A DNA stretch of 64,000 nt from Nocardia salmonicida NBRC 13393 (GCF_001613085.1 NZ_BDBR01000042.1:1-64000); one strand, 5' to 3'. Counted from the first letter of the stretch, positions 1 through 8,532 are shown. Translations and numbers: made by a program. Notes: generated from the sequence alone by a model not told the origin.

Positions 1-1
1 G

Positions 2-676
2 GGTGTCACCGCGACCAAGCCCGGCGCGGCGATGGGTCCGTTGCCCGGGATCTCCGCGACGGTTGTCGACGAAGAGGGCAAGCCGGTGCAGCTCGGAGAA
101 ACCGAGGCCAACGGATACCTCGTGCTCGACAAGCCGTGGCCGTCGATGCTGCGTGGCATCTGGGGCGACATGGATCGCTACCGCGCCACCTACTGGGAGC
201 GCTACGCCGAGCAGGGGTGGTACTTCGCGGGCGACGGCGCCAAGCTCGACGCCGACGGTGACCTGTGGGTGCTCGGCCGGGTCGACGACGTCATGAACGT
301 CTCCGGGCATCGCATCTCCACCGCCGAGGTCGAGTCCGCGCTGGTGGGGCATCCGGCCGTCGCCGAGGCCGCGGTGGTCGGCGCCACGGACGCGACCACC
401 GGGCAGGGGATCGTCGCGTTCGCCATCCTCACCGGTGAGGCGGCGGGATCGGCGGGGCCCGAGCTCGTCGCCGAGCTGAAGGCGCAGGTGTCCAAGGAGA
501 TCAGCCCCATCGCCAGGCCGCGTGAGATCCACATCGTGCCGGAGCTGCCCAAGACTCGCAGCGGCAAGATCATGCGCAGGCTCCTGCGCGATGTGGCCGA
601 GGGACGCGAGCTCGGCGACACCTCGACGCTGGTCGATCCGGGCGTTTTCGAGGCCATTCGTACCGAGAGCAAATGA
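2..676 (+). CDS. acs: Acetyl-CoA synthetase, C-terminal part (5' end outside the window)
   Basis: This is the last 224 codons of an AMP-forming acetate:CoA ligase, which activates acetate to acetyl-CoA through acetyl-AMP in the cytoplasm. Visible are the GDGA and GRVDDVMNVSGHR core motifs (A7/A8 region) and the C-terminal PKTRSGKIMRR motif, whose lysine is the catalytic residue and the usual acetylation target in this family. The reading frame is open from base 2, so the N-terminal two thirds lie upstream. A strong hairpin follows the stop. In M. tuberculosis acs (Rv3667) also sits upstream of the Rv3669-Rv3670 genes found next here, supporting the identification. Confidence 0.95.
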   Translation, partial: GVTATKPGAAMGPLPGISATVVDEEGKPVQLGETEANGYLVLDKPWPSMLRGIWGDMDRYRATYWERYAEQGWYFAGDGAKLDADGDLWVLGRVDDVMNVSGHRISTAEVESALVGHPAVAEAAVVGATDATTGQGIVAFAILTGEAAGSAGPELVAELKAQVSKEISPIARPREIHIVPELPKTRSGKIMRRLLRDVAEGRELGDTSTLVDPGVFEAIRTESK

Positions 677-681
677 CGTGC

Positions 682-716
682 ACCCGGCCGGCGACACCCG
701 ATGCCACCGGCCGGGT
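682..716 (+). terminator. Terminator-like hairpin after acs
   Basis: A perfect 10-bp inverted repeat (ACCCGGCCGG / CCGGCCGGGT) with a 15-nt loop starts 6 nt after the acs stop. There is no clear T-tract, which is common for actinobacterial terminators. It separates acs from nhaA. Confidence 0.6.
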
Positions 717-823
717 CCGTTAGGATCACGTCAAGGTGTGCCGGGAAGTCTGGTCGGCATGCGGTCGTGAATCGAGTTGATGAGCGCCCGCAGCTCAGTC
801 GACCCCCGCCGGAAGGCTTGCCC

Positions 824-2053
824 TTGATCACGCGCGTTCGCTCGGAACTCACCCGCTATCTCCGCACCGAGACGGTCGGCGGTGCGCTACTTCTCGTGGC
901 CGCCGCGGTGGCCCTGATCTGGGTGAACTCGCCGTGGGGCGCGAGCTATCAGACGATGATCGACACCCAGCTCGACATTTCCGCGCTGCACCTCGACCTC
1001 ACCCTGGCCGACTGGTCCAAAGACGGGTTGCTCGCGATCTTCTTCTTCGTCGCCGGGCTCGAGCTCAAACGCGAGTTCGCCGTCGGTGAGCTGGCCGACC
1101 CGAAACGGGCCGCGCTGCCGATCATCGCCGCGGTGGGCGGTGTGATCACCCCGGCCGTGATCGCGCTGGCGGTGGGCCACGGCGTGCCCGGCATGGACAA
1201 GGGCTGGGCAATTCCCGTCGCCACCGATATCGCCTTCGCCCTCGCGATCCTCGCGATGACCGGTTCGCGGATTCCCGCCAGCGCGCGGGTGTTCCTGCTG
1301 AGCCTGGCCGTGGTCGACGACCTGCTCGCCATCGTTCTCATCGCGGTGCTGTTCACCGCCTCGCTGTCGCTGCTGTGGTTGGCCGCCGCCATCGCCTGCT
1401 GCGGCGCGTGGGCGCTGGCCCAGAAGCTGCGACTGCACACGCCGCTGTTCTATATTCCGGTCGCGCTGGTGTGCTGGTACTCGCTGCACGAGGCGGGCAT
1501 CCATCCGACGCTGGCCGGTGTCGCGCTGGGGCTGCTCACCAGGGTCCGCAAGGATCCCGGCGAGAAAACCGCGCCCGCGACGCATCTCGAGCATGTGGTG
1601 CAACCGATCTCGGCCGGGTTCTGTGTACCGGTGTTCGCACTGTTCGCCTCCGGTGTGCCACTCAACAGCGCGGTGTTCGGATCGCTGTTCACCGACCGGC
1701 TCTCCCTGGCGATCATCCTCGGGCTGTTGCTCGGCAAAACGATCGGGATCTTCGGTGTGAGCTGGGTAGTTATCAAGCTCGGCTGGGCGAAACGTCCAGG
1801 CGGACTGGAGTATCGCGACATGTTCGCCCTGTCGGTACTCGGTGCGATCGGGTTCACCGTTAGCCTTCTCGTGGCGGAACTCGCGCTCGCCGACGTCGGC
1901 ACCGATGCAGTCGATCTTGCCAAGGCCGCCGTTCTGGTGACCTCGATGGCAGCATCGCTGATCGGATCGGCGCTACTGTTGCGCCGAGGACGTGTGCACC
2001 AGGCGCGCCGCGATGCAGACCAGTTACCACAGGGAGAAGGGTCGACGAAGTGA
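824..2053 (+). CDS. nhaA: Na+/H+ antiporter NhaA
   Basis: Inner-membrane antiporter that exports Na+ (or Li+) in exchange for H+. The product is 409 aa, a usual NhaA length, and has about 11-12 hydrophobic segments. The VVDDLLAI motif carries the adjacent aspartates D165 and D166, equivalent to the ion-binding pair of E. coli NhaA; the YLRTETVGG N-terminus and the ATDIAFALA segment are also typical. The TTG at 824 is chosen because GGAAGG lies 7 nt upstream and the conserved N-terminus begins right after it; a GTG at 767 would add a non-conserved extension. The stop overlaps the next start by 4 nt (GTGA). The gene is absent at this position in M. tuberculosis, so it looks inserted between acs and the Rv3669-like gene. 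Confidence 0.95.
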   Translation: MITRVRSELTRYLRTETVGGALLLVAAAVALIWVNSPWGASYQTMIDTQLDISALHLDLTLADWSKDGLLAIFFFVAGLELKREFAVGELADPKRAALPIIAAVGGVITPAVIALAVGHGVPGMDKGWAIPVATDIAFALAILAMTGSRIPASARVFLLSLAVVDDLLAIVLIAVLFTASLSLLWLAAAIACCGAWALAQKLRLHTPLFYIPVALVCWYSLHEAGIHPTLAGVALGLLTRVRKDPGEKTAPATHLEHVVQPISAGFCVPVFALFASGVPLNSAVFGSLFTDRLSLAIILGLLLGKTIGIFGVSWVVIKLGWAKRPGGLEYRDMFALSVLGAIGFTVSLLVAELALADVGTDAVDLAKAAVLVTSMAASLIGSALLLRRGRVHQARRDADQLPQGEGSTK

Positions 2054-2577
2054 GTTACACCCAAGGCGGAAATGACGGTCGGACGGTCACTTCGATCCCG
2101 TTGACCGACGCCAATCCGCCCGGATCGGCGAGCATCGGCAGCCTCGTGCGCGATGCCACCGAGCAGATGTCGACACTGGTTCGCGCCGAGGTGGCGCTGG
2201 CCAAGGCCGAGGTCACCGGTGAGATCAAGAAGGGCCTCACCGGCAGCGTCTTCTTCATCCTCGCGCTGACAGTGCTGCTGTTCAGCTCGTTCTTTTTCTT
2301 CTTCTTCCTCGCCGAGCTGCTCGACATGTGGCTGTGGCGCTGGGCCGCGTTCCTGATCGTGTTCCTGCTGATGGTGCTCACCACCGTCTTGCTGGCATTG
2401 CTGGGGTGGCTCAAGGTACGGAATGTGCGCGCACCGGAGAAGACGATCGGCTCGCTCAAGCAGGCCGCCGAGGTGCTGCCCGCGGCGTTCACCCACCGCG
2501 ACGCGGCCGACGCGCATGCGGCCCTCGGATCTCGCGGTGCGGGCGCCACTTCGCTGGACAAGTCGAGCAACCGATGA
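2050..2577 (+). CDS. Membrane protein of the actinobacterial holin-X (phage_holin_3_6) family
   Basis: 175-aa protein with a soluble N-terminal helix (about residues 35-60, RDATEQMSTLVRAEVALAKAE) followed by two closely spaced membrane segments (about 68-95 and 98-122) and a cytoplasmic tail. This is the pattern of the widespread actinobacterial family annotated as phage holin family or putative superfamily III holin-X; the name does not imply a prophage here. The GTG start overlaps the nhaA stop (GTGA), with GGGAGAAGG as ribosome-binding site, so it is translationally coupled to nhaA. It corresponds in position to M. tuberculosis Rv3669. No function is established. Confidence 0.85.
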   Translation: MSYTQGGNDGRTVTSIPLTDANPPGSASIGSLVRDATEQMSTLVRAEVALAKAEVTGEIKKGLTGSVFFILALTVLLFSSFFFFFFLAELLDMWLWRWAAFLIVFLLMVLTTVLLALLGWLKVRNVRAPEKTIGSLKQAAEVLPAAFTHRDAADAHAALGSRGAGATSLDKSSNR

Positions 2578-2632
2578 CGCGCCGGGCGGGCCCGGTCGCA
2601 ACAGCCGGACCCGCCCACTAGGCTCGATCGGC

Positions 2633-3619
2633 GTGTCGGCTAACTCATTCCCGGATCCCTCCAGCGTCCGTTTCGACGGACCGTGGACCCACCGGGACGT
2701 GCACGCCAACGGAATCAGATTCCATGTCGTCGAAGCCGACGGTACGGACCGCTCCGAGGCGCCCCTGGTGCTGCTTCTGCACGGTTTCGCCGACTTCTGG
2801 TGGTCGTGGCGGCATCAGCTCACCGCACTCGCCGACCACGGGTACCGCACTGTCGCGGTGGACCTGCGCGGCTACGGCGACACCGACAAACCACCGCGCG
2901 GCTACGACGGGTGGACCCTCGCCGGTGACATCGCCGGACTGATCCGGGCACTCGGACACACCGAGGCCACGCTCGTCGGACACGCTGAAGGCGGACTGGT
3001 CTGCTGGGCCACCGCGGTGCTGCATCCGCGACTGGTCCGCTCGATCGCACTGGTCAGCTCGCCGCATCCCGCCGCGCTGAAGAGCGCTGTCCTGCGCGAT
3101 CCGGCGCAACGTGCGACCTGGTTACCCGATTTCCTGCGGTATCAGCTGCCGCGCTATCCCGAGAACCTGCTCACCCGGCGTGGTGGAGCAGAGGTCGAAC
3201 GGCTGCTGCACGATCGGGTCGGTGAGCCCTGGTCGCGCAGTGCGGAATTCGTCGAGACCGCGTCGCGGATGCGCCATGCCATCCGGATTCCGGGGGCAGC
3301 GCACAGTGCACTGGAATATCAGCGCTGGGCCTTTCGCAGTCAGTGGCGGCCCGACGGTAAGCGGTTCATGGCCACGATGCGCACGCCGATCGACATTCCG
3401 GTACTGATGTTGCGCGGCGAGCACGATCGGTATCTGCTCGACGCCACGTTCCAGCGCGGTGAGGTGTGGTCTCCCCATCGGACGCTGGTGTCGATTCCCG
3501 ATGCCGGGCATTACGCGCATCAGGAGAATCCGGGCAGGGTCAACGAGGTGCTGACGACGCGCTGGCGGGAACAGAACGGTGTGAACGGGTCGCCCCACGA
3601 CGACCTGGTCTCTCCGTAA
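2633..3619 (+). CDS. Alpha/beta hydrolase, epoxide-hydrolase-like (EphE position), altered nucleophile
   Basis: 328-aa alpha/beta-hydrolase fold protein in the position of M. tuberculosis ephE (Rv3670). The oxyanion-hole HG (H50-G51 in LLLHGFADFWW), a candidate acid (D265 in GEHDRY) and the catalytic histidine (H293 in DAGHYAHQ) are present. The nucleophile elbow reads GHAEGG, so the expected Asp or Ser is alanine (A118). That predicts no classical epoxide-hydrolase or esterase chemistry unless another residue substitutes. GTG 2633 is the likely start because SANSFPDPSSVRFDGPW leads directly into the fold; longer in-frame extensions run into the preceding gene. Confident on fold, unsure on activity. 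Confidence 0.85.
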   Translation: MSANSFPDPSSVRFDGPWTHRDVHANGIRFHVVEADGTDRSEAPLVLLLHGFADFWWSWRHQLTALADHGYRTVAVDLRGYGDTDKPPRGYDGWTLAGDIAGLIRALGHTEATLVGHAEGGLVCWATAVLHPRLVRSIALVSSPHPAALKSAVLRDPAQRATWLPDFLRYQLPRYPENLLTRRGGAEVERLLHDRVGEPWSRSAEFVETASRMRHAIRIPGAAHSALEYQRWAFRSQWRPDGKRFMATMRTPIDIPVLMLRGEHDRYLLDATFQRGEVWSPHRTLVSIPDAGHYAHQENPGRVNEVLTTRWREQNGVNGSPHDDLVSP

Positions 3620-3643
3620 TTCGGAGCGCTGGCGCGCTCGAGC

Positions 3644-3728
3644 GGGGCCCTTCGGGCCCCCGATCTTCCCTCCCTACGGGTACTCCTTCGTCGCACCCTT
3701 CGGTCAGTCCAGATCGGGGCGGGCCCCT
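3644..3728. repeat. Compound inverted repeat between convergent genes
   Basis: A 7-bp GGGGCCC/GGGCCCC hairpin with a 3-nt loop (3644-3660) overlaps a larger imperfect pairing in which GGGCCCCCGATCT (3654-3666) can pair with AGATCGGGGCGGGCCC (3712-3727) around a 45-nt loop. It lies between the stops of the hydrolase and marP and probably terminates both transcripts. Its architecture resembles the inverted repeat at 58736-58826. Confidence 0.55.
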
Positions 3729-3768
3729 TTGGGTAGAGACATACGGGGTGAACCTGGCCCGGGGGTGA

Positions 3769-4962
3769 TCAGGTCAGGACGCAGGCGCCGGTGTTCACCG
3801 GGGCGCTGCTCGGGGCTGCTGCTTTCAGTTCTGAGGAGACTTCGTTCAGGGTGAGCACGTAGCCCGTGTCGTCGTCGGTGACGGCCGCGCCGAAGACCAC
3901 GCCGAGCAGTTGTCCCTCGGCGTCGACCAGTGGTCCGCCCGAGTTGCCGGCCCGGACCTGGCCGCGGACGGTGTACACCTCACGCTCGACGGTGCCGTCG
4001 CGGTGGATGGTCGGGCCGGTGAGGTCGAGGGTCTCGCGCACGCGAGCGGCGCTGGCCGTGTACGGCCCGCCACCGGGGTAACCGAGCACGATCGCGCTCT
4101 CGCCCGAAGTCGCCGGCTCGGGGGCCTGTTTCAGGACCGGAGCGGTGAGCCCCGGTACCGCGAGGACCGCGATGTCCTTGGACGGGTCGAACAGCACCAC
4201 GGTGGCGTCGAGCGCGCCACGGGCGGTATCGACCGACACGGTGTTGGTGCCGGCGACGACGTGCGCGTTGGTCATCACACGTTCCGGCGCGACGATGAAG
4301 CCCGAACCCTCCAGCGCCCGCTGGCAACTCGGTGCCGTGCCGCGGATGCGCAGCACGCTCTGCTGCAACGAGGCCGCCACCGGGCTCGCCAGTACGGACG
4401 GATCCGGTGGTTCGACGGCGGCGATCGGCGCGCGGCCGAACGGGCCGATCACATCGGGCAGACCGGATGTGTCGAGCAGCCTGGAGAATTCGTTGGGTAC
4501 CTTGCGCAGCCAGTCCGGCGCGACGGAGTTGACGTCGGCGAGCACCTTCGACCCGTTGATCGCGGCGGCGACCGCAGGTTGGGACGCGGTAGCCAGCGGC
4601 AACGCGAGCAGCCAGGCCGCGACCAGCACGGTCACCGCCTGCAACATCGCACCGACGACGCTGTCCACACTGCGCGCGACCGGCTGACGGATGCTGGTGC
4701 GCGCGGCCCGGCCGAGCACCATGCCCGCGACCTCGCCCACGATCACCAGCAGCACGATCAGCAGGATGCCGCCGAGTACCCGACTGCGGCCCTCACTGAG
4801 GTGTTTGAGGATGTGCGGTGCGATCAGAATGCCCGCGACCGCGCCCAGCGCGACGCCGAAGAACGCCAGCGCCGACGCCACCGCGCCTTGCCGCCAGCCG
4901 GTGGACGCCGCGACCAACGCGATCAATACCACCGCGATATCGAGCCATACCGAGGCGCTCAC
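3769..4962 (-). CDS. marP: Membrane-anchored periplasmic serine protease MarP
   Basis: 397 aa. The N-terminus is a CvpA-like block of four membrane segments (about residues 5-20, 30-50, 62-85, 105-125), followed by a linker and an extracytoplasmic chymotrypsin-fold protease. The catalytic triad is readable as H234 (TNAHVV), D263 (SKDIAVL) and S341 (AGNSGGP). Cys213 and Cys394 match the disulfide described for M. tuberculosis MarP (Rv3671c), which supports acid resistance through activation of peptidoglycan hydrolases. The GTG start overlaps the NUDIX stop by 4 nt, making it the last gene of a four-gene operon nth-tlpA-nudix-marP. Confidence 0.95.
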   Translation of the reverse strand: MSASVWLDIAVVLIALVAASTGWRQGAVASALAFFGVALGAVAGILIAPHILKHLSEGRSRVLGGILLIVLLVIVGEVAGMVLGRAARTSIRQPVARSVDSVVGAMLQAVTVLVAAWLLALPLATASQPAVAAAINGSKVLADVNSVAPDWLRKVPNEFSRLLDTSGLPDVIGPFGRAPIAAVEPPDPSVLASPVAASLQQSVLRIRGTAPSCQRALEGSGFIVAPERVMTNAHVVAGTNTVSVDTARGALDATVVLFDPSKDIAVLAVPGLTAPVLKQAPEPATSGESAIVLGYPGGGPYTASAARVRETLDLTGPTIHRDGTVEREVYTVRGQVRAGNSGGPLVDAEGQLLGVVFGAAVTDDDTGYVLTLNEVSSELKAAAPSSAPVNTGACVLT

Positions 4963-5708
4963 AGGGTCATTCCGACCGCAGCCAGCGAGCTCTCCAGGTC
5001 ACGCACGTCGCCCCGATCCCAGCTTCTTTCCCACCCAGCGGATTTGATGATGCCGGCGAGGATACCGCCGGTGAGTCCCCACACCAGCATGCCGTCGACC
5101 TGGAACGCGGGGCTCTGGTAGCCGAGACTGCCACGCACCATGAATCTGTGTGCTGGATCGAGCAATTCGGCGAGCGGCACACGCACGACACGCTCGGTTT
5201 CGCCCTGATCGACGACGCGGACCGCGCTGGGTGCCCGCCAATAGCCGAGTACCGGAGTGACATCGAATTTCGACGGCGGCACGAACAGTTTCGGCAGCAG
5301 CGCGAACGGATCGACACCCGAGGGGTCGAGACCGGTTTCCTCGGCTGCCTCGCGCAGCGCGGTGCCGACCGGGCCTCCGTCGCCGGGATCCTCGGCGCCG
5401 CCGGGGAACGCGATCTGGCCGCGGTGCTGGCGCATCGTCGAGGCACGCTGGGTGAGCAGGACGTCGGCGTCGGCGGGCACGCCGCCGGGAGCCGACTCGT
5501 CGGCGTCGGGCGAGCCGCCGAACAGCACGAGGACGGCGGCCTGACGTGGTTTGCCGGTGATCGACATGGCCCGGCGCAGTGCACGGGAGGTAGCGAGCGT
5601 GTCGTCGGCATCGGGGCCGCCGGTTCTGATCGCGGTGCGCAACCAGGGGGGAATGCCGGAATCGTCGAGCCTCGCTACATCGTTCACGCCATCGCCTTCG
5701 ATCCGCAC
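4959..5708 (-). CDS. NUDIX hydrolase, CoA pyrophosphatase type
   Basis: 249 aa. The NUDIX box is complete (GGAEDPGDGG..ALREAAEETGL, with REAAEE supplying the metal ligands). Just before it lies LLTQRASTMRQHRGQIAFPGG-like sequence, the UPF0035/NuCoA motif that marks CoA-pyrophosphatase members (cleaving CoA to phosphopantetheine and 3',5'-ADP). It is the counterpart of Rv3672c. The GTG start is 19 nt downstream of the thioredoxin-like gene and the stop overlaps marP by 4 nt, so translation is probably coupled. Substrate is inferred from the motif only. Confidence 0.9.
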   Translation of the reverse strand: MRIEGDGVNDVARLDDSGIPPWLRTAIRTGGPDADDTLATSRALRRAMSITGKPRQAAVLVLFGGSPDADESAPGGVPADADVLLTQRASTMRQHRGQIAFPGGAEDPGDGGPVGTALREAAEETGLDPSGVDPFALLPKLFVPPSKFDVTPVLGYWRAPSAVRVVDQGETERVVRVPLAELLDPAHRFMVRGSLGYQSPAFQVDGMLVWGLTGGILAGIIKSAGWERSWDRGDVRDLESSLAAVGMTL

Positions 5709-5727
5709 GCCACCATTACGTCTTCTG

Positions 5728-6378
5728 TCATACCGTTACACCGAGCTTCGCGGCTACCGTATCCGCGATGTCGGCCACGTCGGCAAAGGTACGCACCTCC
5801 ACACTCGCGATGGTGCCATCGGCCCGCACCAGTACCGAAACGGGCAGGACCGCGGGCGCACCCACCGCGCTGCGCACCGCGGCCTGCGGATCCTCGACAC
5901 CGGGCAGGGTGATGCCGAGCCCGCTCAGCCGCGACAGTGCCTTCGCCTCGTCGGGATCGCTGTGCACGGTCATGACCGTGAGTTCCGAACCTGCCCGCTG
6001 CGCGAATTCCTGCAGGTGGGGCAGCTCGATGGCGCAGGGGCCACACCAGTAGGCCCACAGATTGAGCAGCGCGGGCTTTCCGGCAAGGGCAGCCGCGAGA
6101 TCGACGGGGTTCCCATCGGCCAGACAGCTCAGCGTGAGACCGACCAAGGGACCCGACCCGGTCGCCGTCGCGGTCGCCGGTGCCGGGCACGGCGCCGACC
6201 CCGCCGCTGCTCGTTCCTCGGCCGACACGCCCGACGTCTGTCGCGATGTCTGCGAAACGGTGCCCGCGGTCTCGGCGCCCTCACGCGGCCACAGCGCGAC
6301 CGTGGCCGCCGCGACCAAGATCACCGCGGCGAGCACCCAGCGCAACACGGGCCGCCGCAGCAGCGAGGGTTCGCTCAC
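5728..6378 (-). CDS. TlpA/ResA-like membrane-anchored thioredoxin-fold protein
   Basis: 216 aa when started at the GTG that overlaps the nth stop (GTGA). An N-terminal membrane segment (about residues 10-28, LRWVLAAVILVAAATVALW) without a lipobox anchors a thioredoxin domain facing outside. The redox motif is WAYWCGPC, and the cis-proline region LPVSVLVRADG is present. Two extra cysteines (APCPAP and LSCLADG) precede the domain. It likely reduces or oxidises extracytoplasmic thiols; its place beside marP, whose product has a disulfide, is suggestive. Counterpart of Rv3673c. Confidence 0.9.
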   Translation of the reverse strand: MSEPSLLRRPVLRWVLAAVILVAAATVALWPREGAETAGTVSQTSRQTSGVSAEERAAAGSAPCPAPATATATGSGPLVGLTLSCLADGNPVDLAAALAGKPALLNLWAYWCGPCAIELPHLQEFAQRAGSELTVMTVHSDPDEAKALSRLSGLGITLPGVEDPQAAVRSAVGAPAVLPVSVLVRADGTIASVEVRTFADVADIADTVAAKLGVTV

Positions 6379-7229
6379 AGGCCGACCATATTCAGCAGGT
6401 GTTCGCGCTCGGGCCCCTTCACCAACTCCGCGGCCACCGCAGGGTCGGTCGGGCCGAGCCCGAACGAGGGGCAGTCGGCAGCGAGCACACACGCGCCACA
6501 GGCCGGTTTGCGCGCATGGCACACCCGGCGCCCCTGGAAGATCACCCGGTGCGAGAGCATCGTCCAGTCCTTGCGCTCGAACAGCGCGCCGACCGCGTGC
6601 TCGACCTTGACCGGATCTTCTTCGTCGGTCCACTTCCAGCGGCGCACCAACCGCCCGAAGTGGGTGTCGACGGTGATGCCCGGAACATCGAACGCGTTGC
6701 CGAGGATGACGTTGGCGGTCTTGCGCCCGATGCCGGGCAATTTCACCAATTCGTCCAGAGTGTGAGGCAACTCACCGTCGTATTTTTCGATCAGCGCCTG
6801 GCCGAGGCCGATCAGTGAACTGGTCTTGTTCCGGTAGAAGCCGGTGGGCCTGATGTATTCCTCCAGCTCCACCCGGTTGGCCTGCGCGTAGTCGTAAGCG
6901 CTGCGGTACTTCGCGAACAGGGCCGGAGTGGTGAGGTTGACCCGGACGTCGGTGCACTGGGCGGACAGGATCGTCGCGACGGCCAGTTCCAACGGAGTGG
7001 TGAAGTCGAGCTCGCAGTGCGCGTCGGGAAACGCCTCGGCGAGCGTGCGGTTCATCCGACGTGCGCGGCGAACGAGTCCGATCCGCGTTTCCGCAGCTAT
7101 CGCACGGTTCTTACGCTTGCGGGCGGCGGTGATGCCGGTGGGCGCGGCGGCCGTTTCCACGGCCGGATCGGCATCGCCCGCGGCGGCGGGGGCAGGGGAA
7201 ACAGGCACTGCTTCACCATACGGAACCAC
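6375..7229 (-). CDS. nth: Endonuclease III (DNA glycosylase/AP lyase)
   Basis: Base-excision-repair enzyme that removes oxidised pyrimidines and cleaves AP sites. The helix-hairpin-helix LPGIGRKTA contains the catalytic lysine K170, and D188 (TVDTHFGR) is the catalytic aspartate. The 4Fe-4S loop has the canonical C-x6-C-x2-C-x5-C spacing (C237, C244, C247, C253). The N-terminus has about 40 extra Ala/Pro/Lys-rich residues before the core; the GTG at 7229 is used, but an internal GTG 7 codons later is possible. First gene of the operon running to marP, divergent from the small membrane protein at 7301. Confidence 0.95.
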   Translation of the reverse strand: MVPYGEAVPVSPAPAAAGDADPAVETAAAPTGITAARKRKNRAIAAETRIGLVRRARRMNRTLAEAFPDAHCELDFTTPLELAVATILSAQCTDVRVNLTTPALFAKYRSAYDYAQANRVELEEYIRPTGFYRNKTSSLIGLGQALIEKYDGELPHTLDELVKLPGIGRKTANVILGNAFDVPGITVDTHFGRLVRRWKWTDEEDPVKVEHAVGALFERKDWTMLSHRVIFQGRRVCHARKPACGACVLAADCPSFGLGPTDPAVAAELVKGPEREHLLNMVGL

Positions 7230-7300
7230 TACGACAACATTGCCCGGCCAGTTTGCCCGCTGTGTTCCATCTGAGACCTGGACCGTGTTTACTGCCAGTC

Positions 7301-7543
7301 ATGCAAGGACTCGCTGTGGTGCTCTTCCCAGTGCTGTTGATGCTGTTCGCGCTGGGGATGGAGCGGGTCGAGAATCGGCTCCGAAAGCTTCTCGAACCCG
7401 ACGAAGAGGTTCAGCAGTACCTGGACAACGCAAGCAACGCCGAAGTGAAAGAGCTGACGAAGCTCGGCCTGCCCGCCGCCGTGGCGCGCGTGCGCAAGCG
7501 CCGTTCCCGCACCTCCGAATTGGATGTGGCCCGGGCAAGCTGA
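7301..7543 (+). CDS. Small conserved membrane protein (Rv3675 position)
   Basis: 80-aa protein: one N-terminal membrane segment (about residues 3-20, LAVVLFPVLLMLFALGM), then a charged, mostly helical cytoplasmic region rich in Glu, Lys and Arg ending in RVRKRRSRTSEL. ATG 7301 directly precedes the hydrophobic segment. It lies between nth and crp as in M. tuberculosis. Function unknown. Confidence 0.8.
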   Translation: MQGLAVVLFPVLLMLFALGMERVENRLRKLLEPDEEVQQYLDNASNAEVKELTKLGLPAAVARVRKRRSRTSELDVARAS

Positions 7544-7622
7544 CCGATAGATAAACGATCGATTCTCAACGCGCAATCCACTCTTTACGTGGTGTCTGTC
7601 ACTGCGGTGCCGGAATGCCGCG

Positions 7623-7654
7623 TAGACTGCGCGGTTGGTCGATTCGCTCGACCA
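7623..7654 (+). promoter_or_regulatory. Possible crp -10 element and 5'UTR hairpin
   Basis: TAGACT (7623-7628) fits the actinobacterial -10 pattern TANNNT. It is followed by a 7-bp stem TGGTCGA/TCGACCA with a TTCGC loop (7636-7654) about 35 nt before the crp start. No convincing -35 element was seen, so this is tentative. Confidence 0.35.
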
Positions 7655-7688
7655 GGTTCGCAAGCCATATCCCATAAGGAGCACATTC

Positions 7689-8363
7689 GTGGACGAGGCC
7701 CTCGCCAGAGCAGGCATCTTCCAAGGCGTCGAGCCCACCGCGGTGGCCGCGCTCGCCAAGCAGCTGCAGCCGGTAGATTTTCCGCGCGGCCACGTCATCT
7801 TCAACGAGGGCGAACCCGGCGATCGGCTGTACATCATCACGACGGGCAAGGTGAAGATCGGCCGACGGTCCCCGGACGGCAGGGAGAACCTGCTGACCAT
7901 CATGGGTCCGTCCGACATGTTCGGTGAACTGTCGATCTTCGACCCGGGCCCGCGTACCTCGACCGCAACCACGGTCACCGAGGTCCGTGCCGTGACGATG
8001 GATCGCGACGCTCTCAAGTCGTGGATCGATCAGCGCCCCGAGATCGCTGAGCAGCTGCTGCGCGTGCTGGCACGACGCCTTCGCCGCACCAACAACAACC
8101 TCGCCGACCTGATCTTCACCGACGTGCCAGGTCGCGTCGCCAAGGCGCTGCTGCAGCTCGCACAGCGTTTCGGCACCCAGGAAGCGGGCGCGCTGCGCGT
8201 GACCCACGACCTGACCCAGGAGGAGATCGCCCAGCTGGTCGGTGCTTCCCGGGAAACCGTCAACAAGGCGCTCGCCGACTTCGCTCATCGCGGGTGGCTG
8301 CGGCTCGAGGGCAAGAGCGTGCTGATCTCGGATTCCGAGCGTCTGGCACGTCGCGCTCGCTGA
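7689..8363 (+). CDS. crp: CRP/FNR-family transcription regulator (cAMP receptor protein)
   Basis: 224 aa, the same length as M. tuberculosis Crp (Rv3676) and near-identical in its conserved blocks. The N-terminal cyclic-nucleotide-binding domain contains GELSIFDPGPRTSTATT, with the phosphate-binding-cassette arginine and TT pair. A dimer helix and a winged helix-turn-helix follow (LTQEEIAQLVGASRETVNKAL recognition region, about residues 170-195). GTG 7689 is chosen because AAGGAG lies 7 nt upstream and it matches the family N-terminus DEALARAGIFQG. It is a global regulator; a matching site lies upstream of whiB4 in this window. Confidence 0.95.
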   Translation: MDEALARAGIFQGVEPTAVAALAKQLQPVDFPRGHVIFNEGEPGDRLYIITTGKVKIGRRSPDGRENLLTIMGPSDMFGELSIFDPGPRTSTATTVTEVRAVTMDRDALKSWIDQRPEIAEQLLRVLARRLRRTNNNLADLIFTDVPGRVAKALLQLAQRFGTQEAGALRVTHDLTQEEIAQLVGASRETVNKALADFAHRGWLRLEGKSVLISDSERLARRAR

Positions 8364-8487
8364 CGTTCGAACACAAGGCCGTTCCGGTACGACGGGACCG
8401 CGTCTGCGTGTGGGCTGTGAGGAGAGGGCCTCGTCCACACCAGCGCGGTTTTGTCGTGCCGGGACGTCTGCGTTGTCGCCGTGACAC

Positions 8488-8528
8488 GACTCGATCGCCG
8501 AGCGAGCACGCGCGTCGGCGATCGAGTC
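8488..8528. terminator. Bidirectional terminator-like hairpin between crp and the MBL gene
   Basis: A perfect 14-bp inverted repeat (GACTCGATCGCCGA / TCGGCGATCGAGTC) with a 13-nt loop sits 4 nt from the stop codon of the convergent minus-strand gene. It probably terminates both. Confidence 0.75.
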
Positions 8529-8532
8529 GGTA

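Noticed and set aside
2050..2577. Prophage remnant suggested by the holin-like family name
   Set aside because: The family is a chromosomal actinobacterial membrane protein with conserved synteny; no other phage genes are present.
7580..7605. CRP autoregulatory site upstream of crp
   Set aside because: Only one half-site-like TGTCAC is seen; the other half does not match the consensus.
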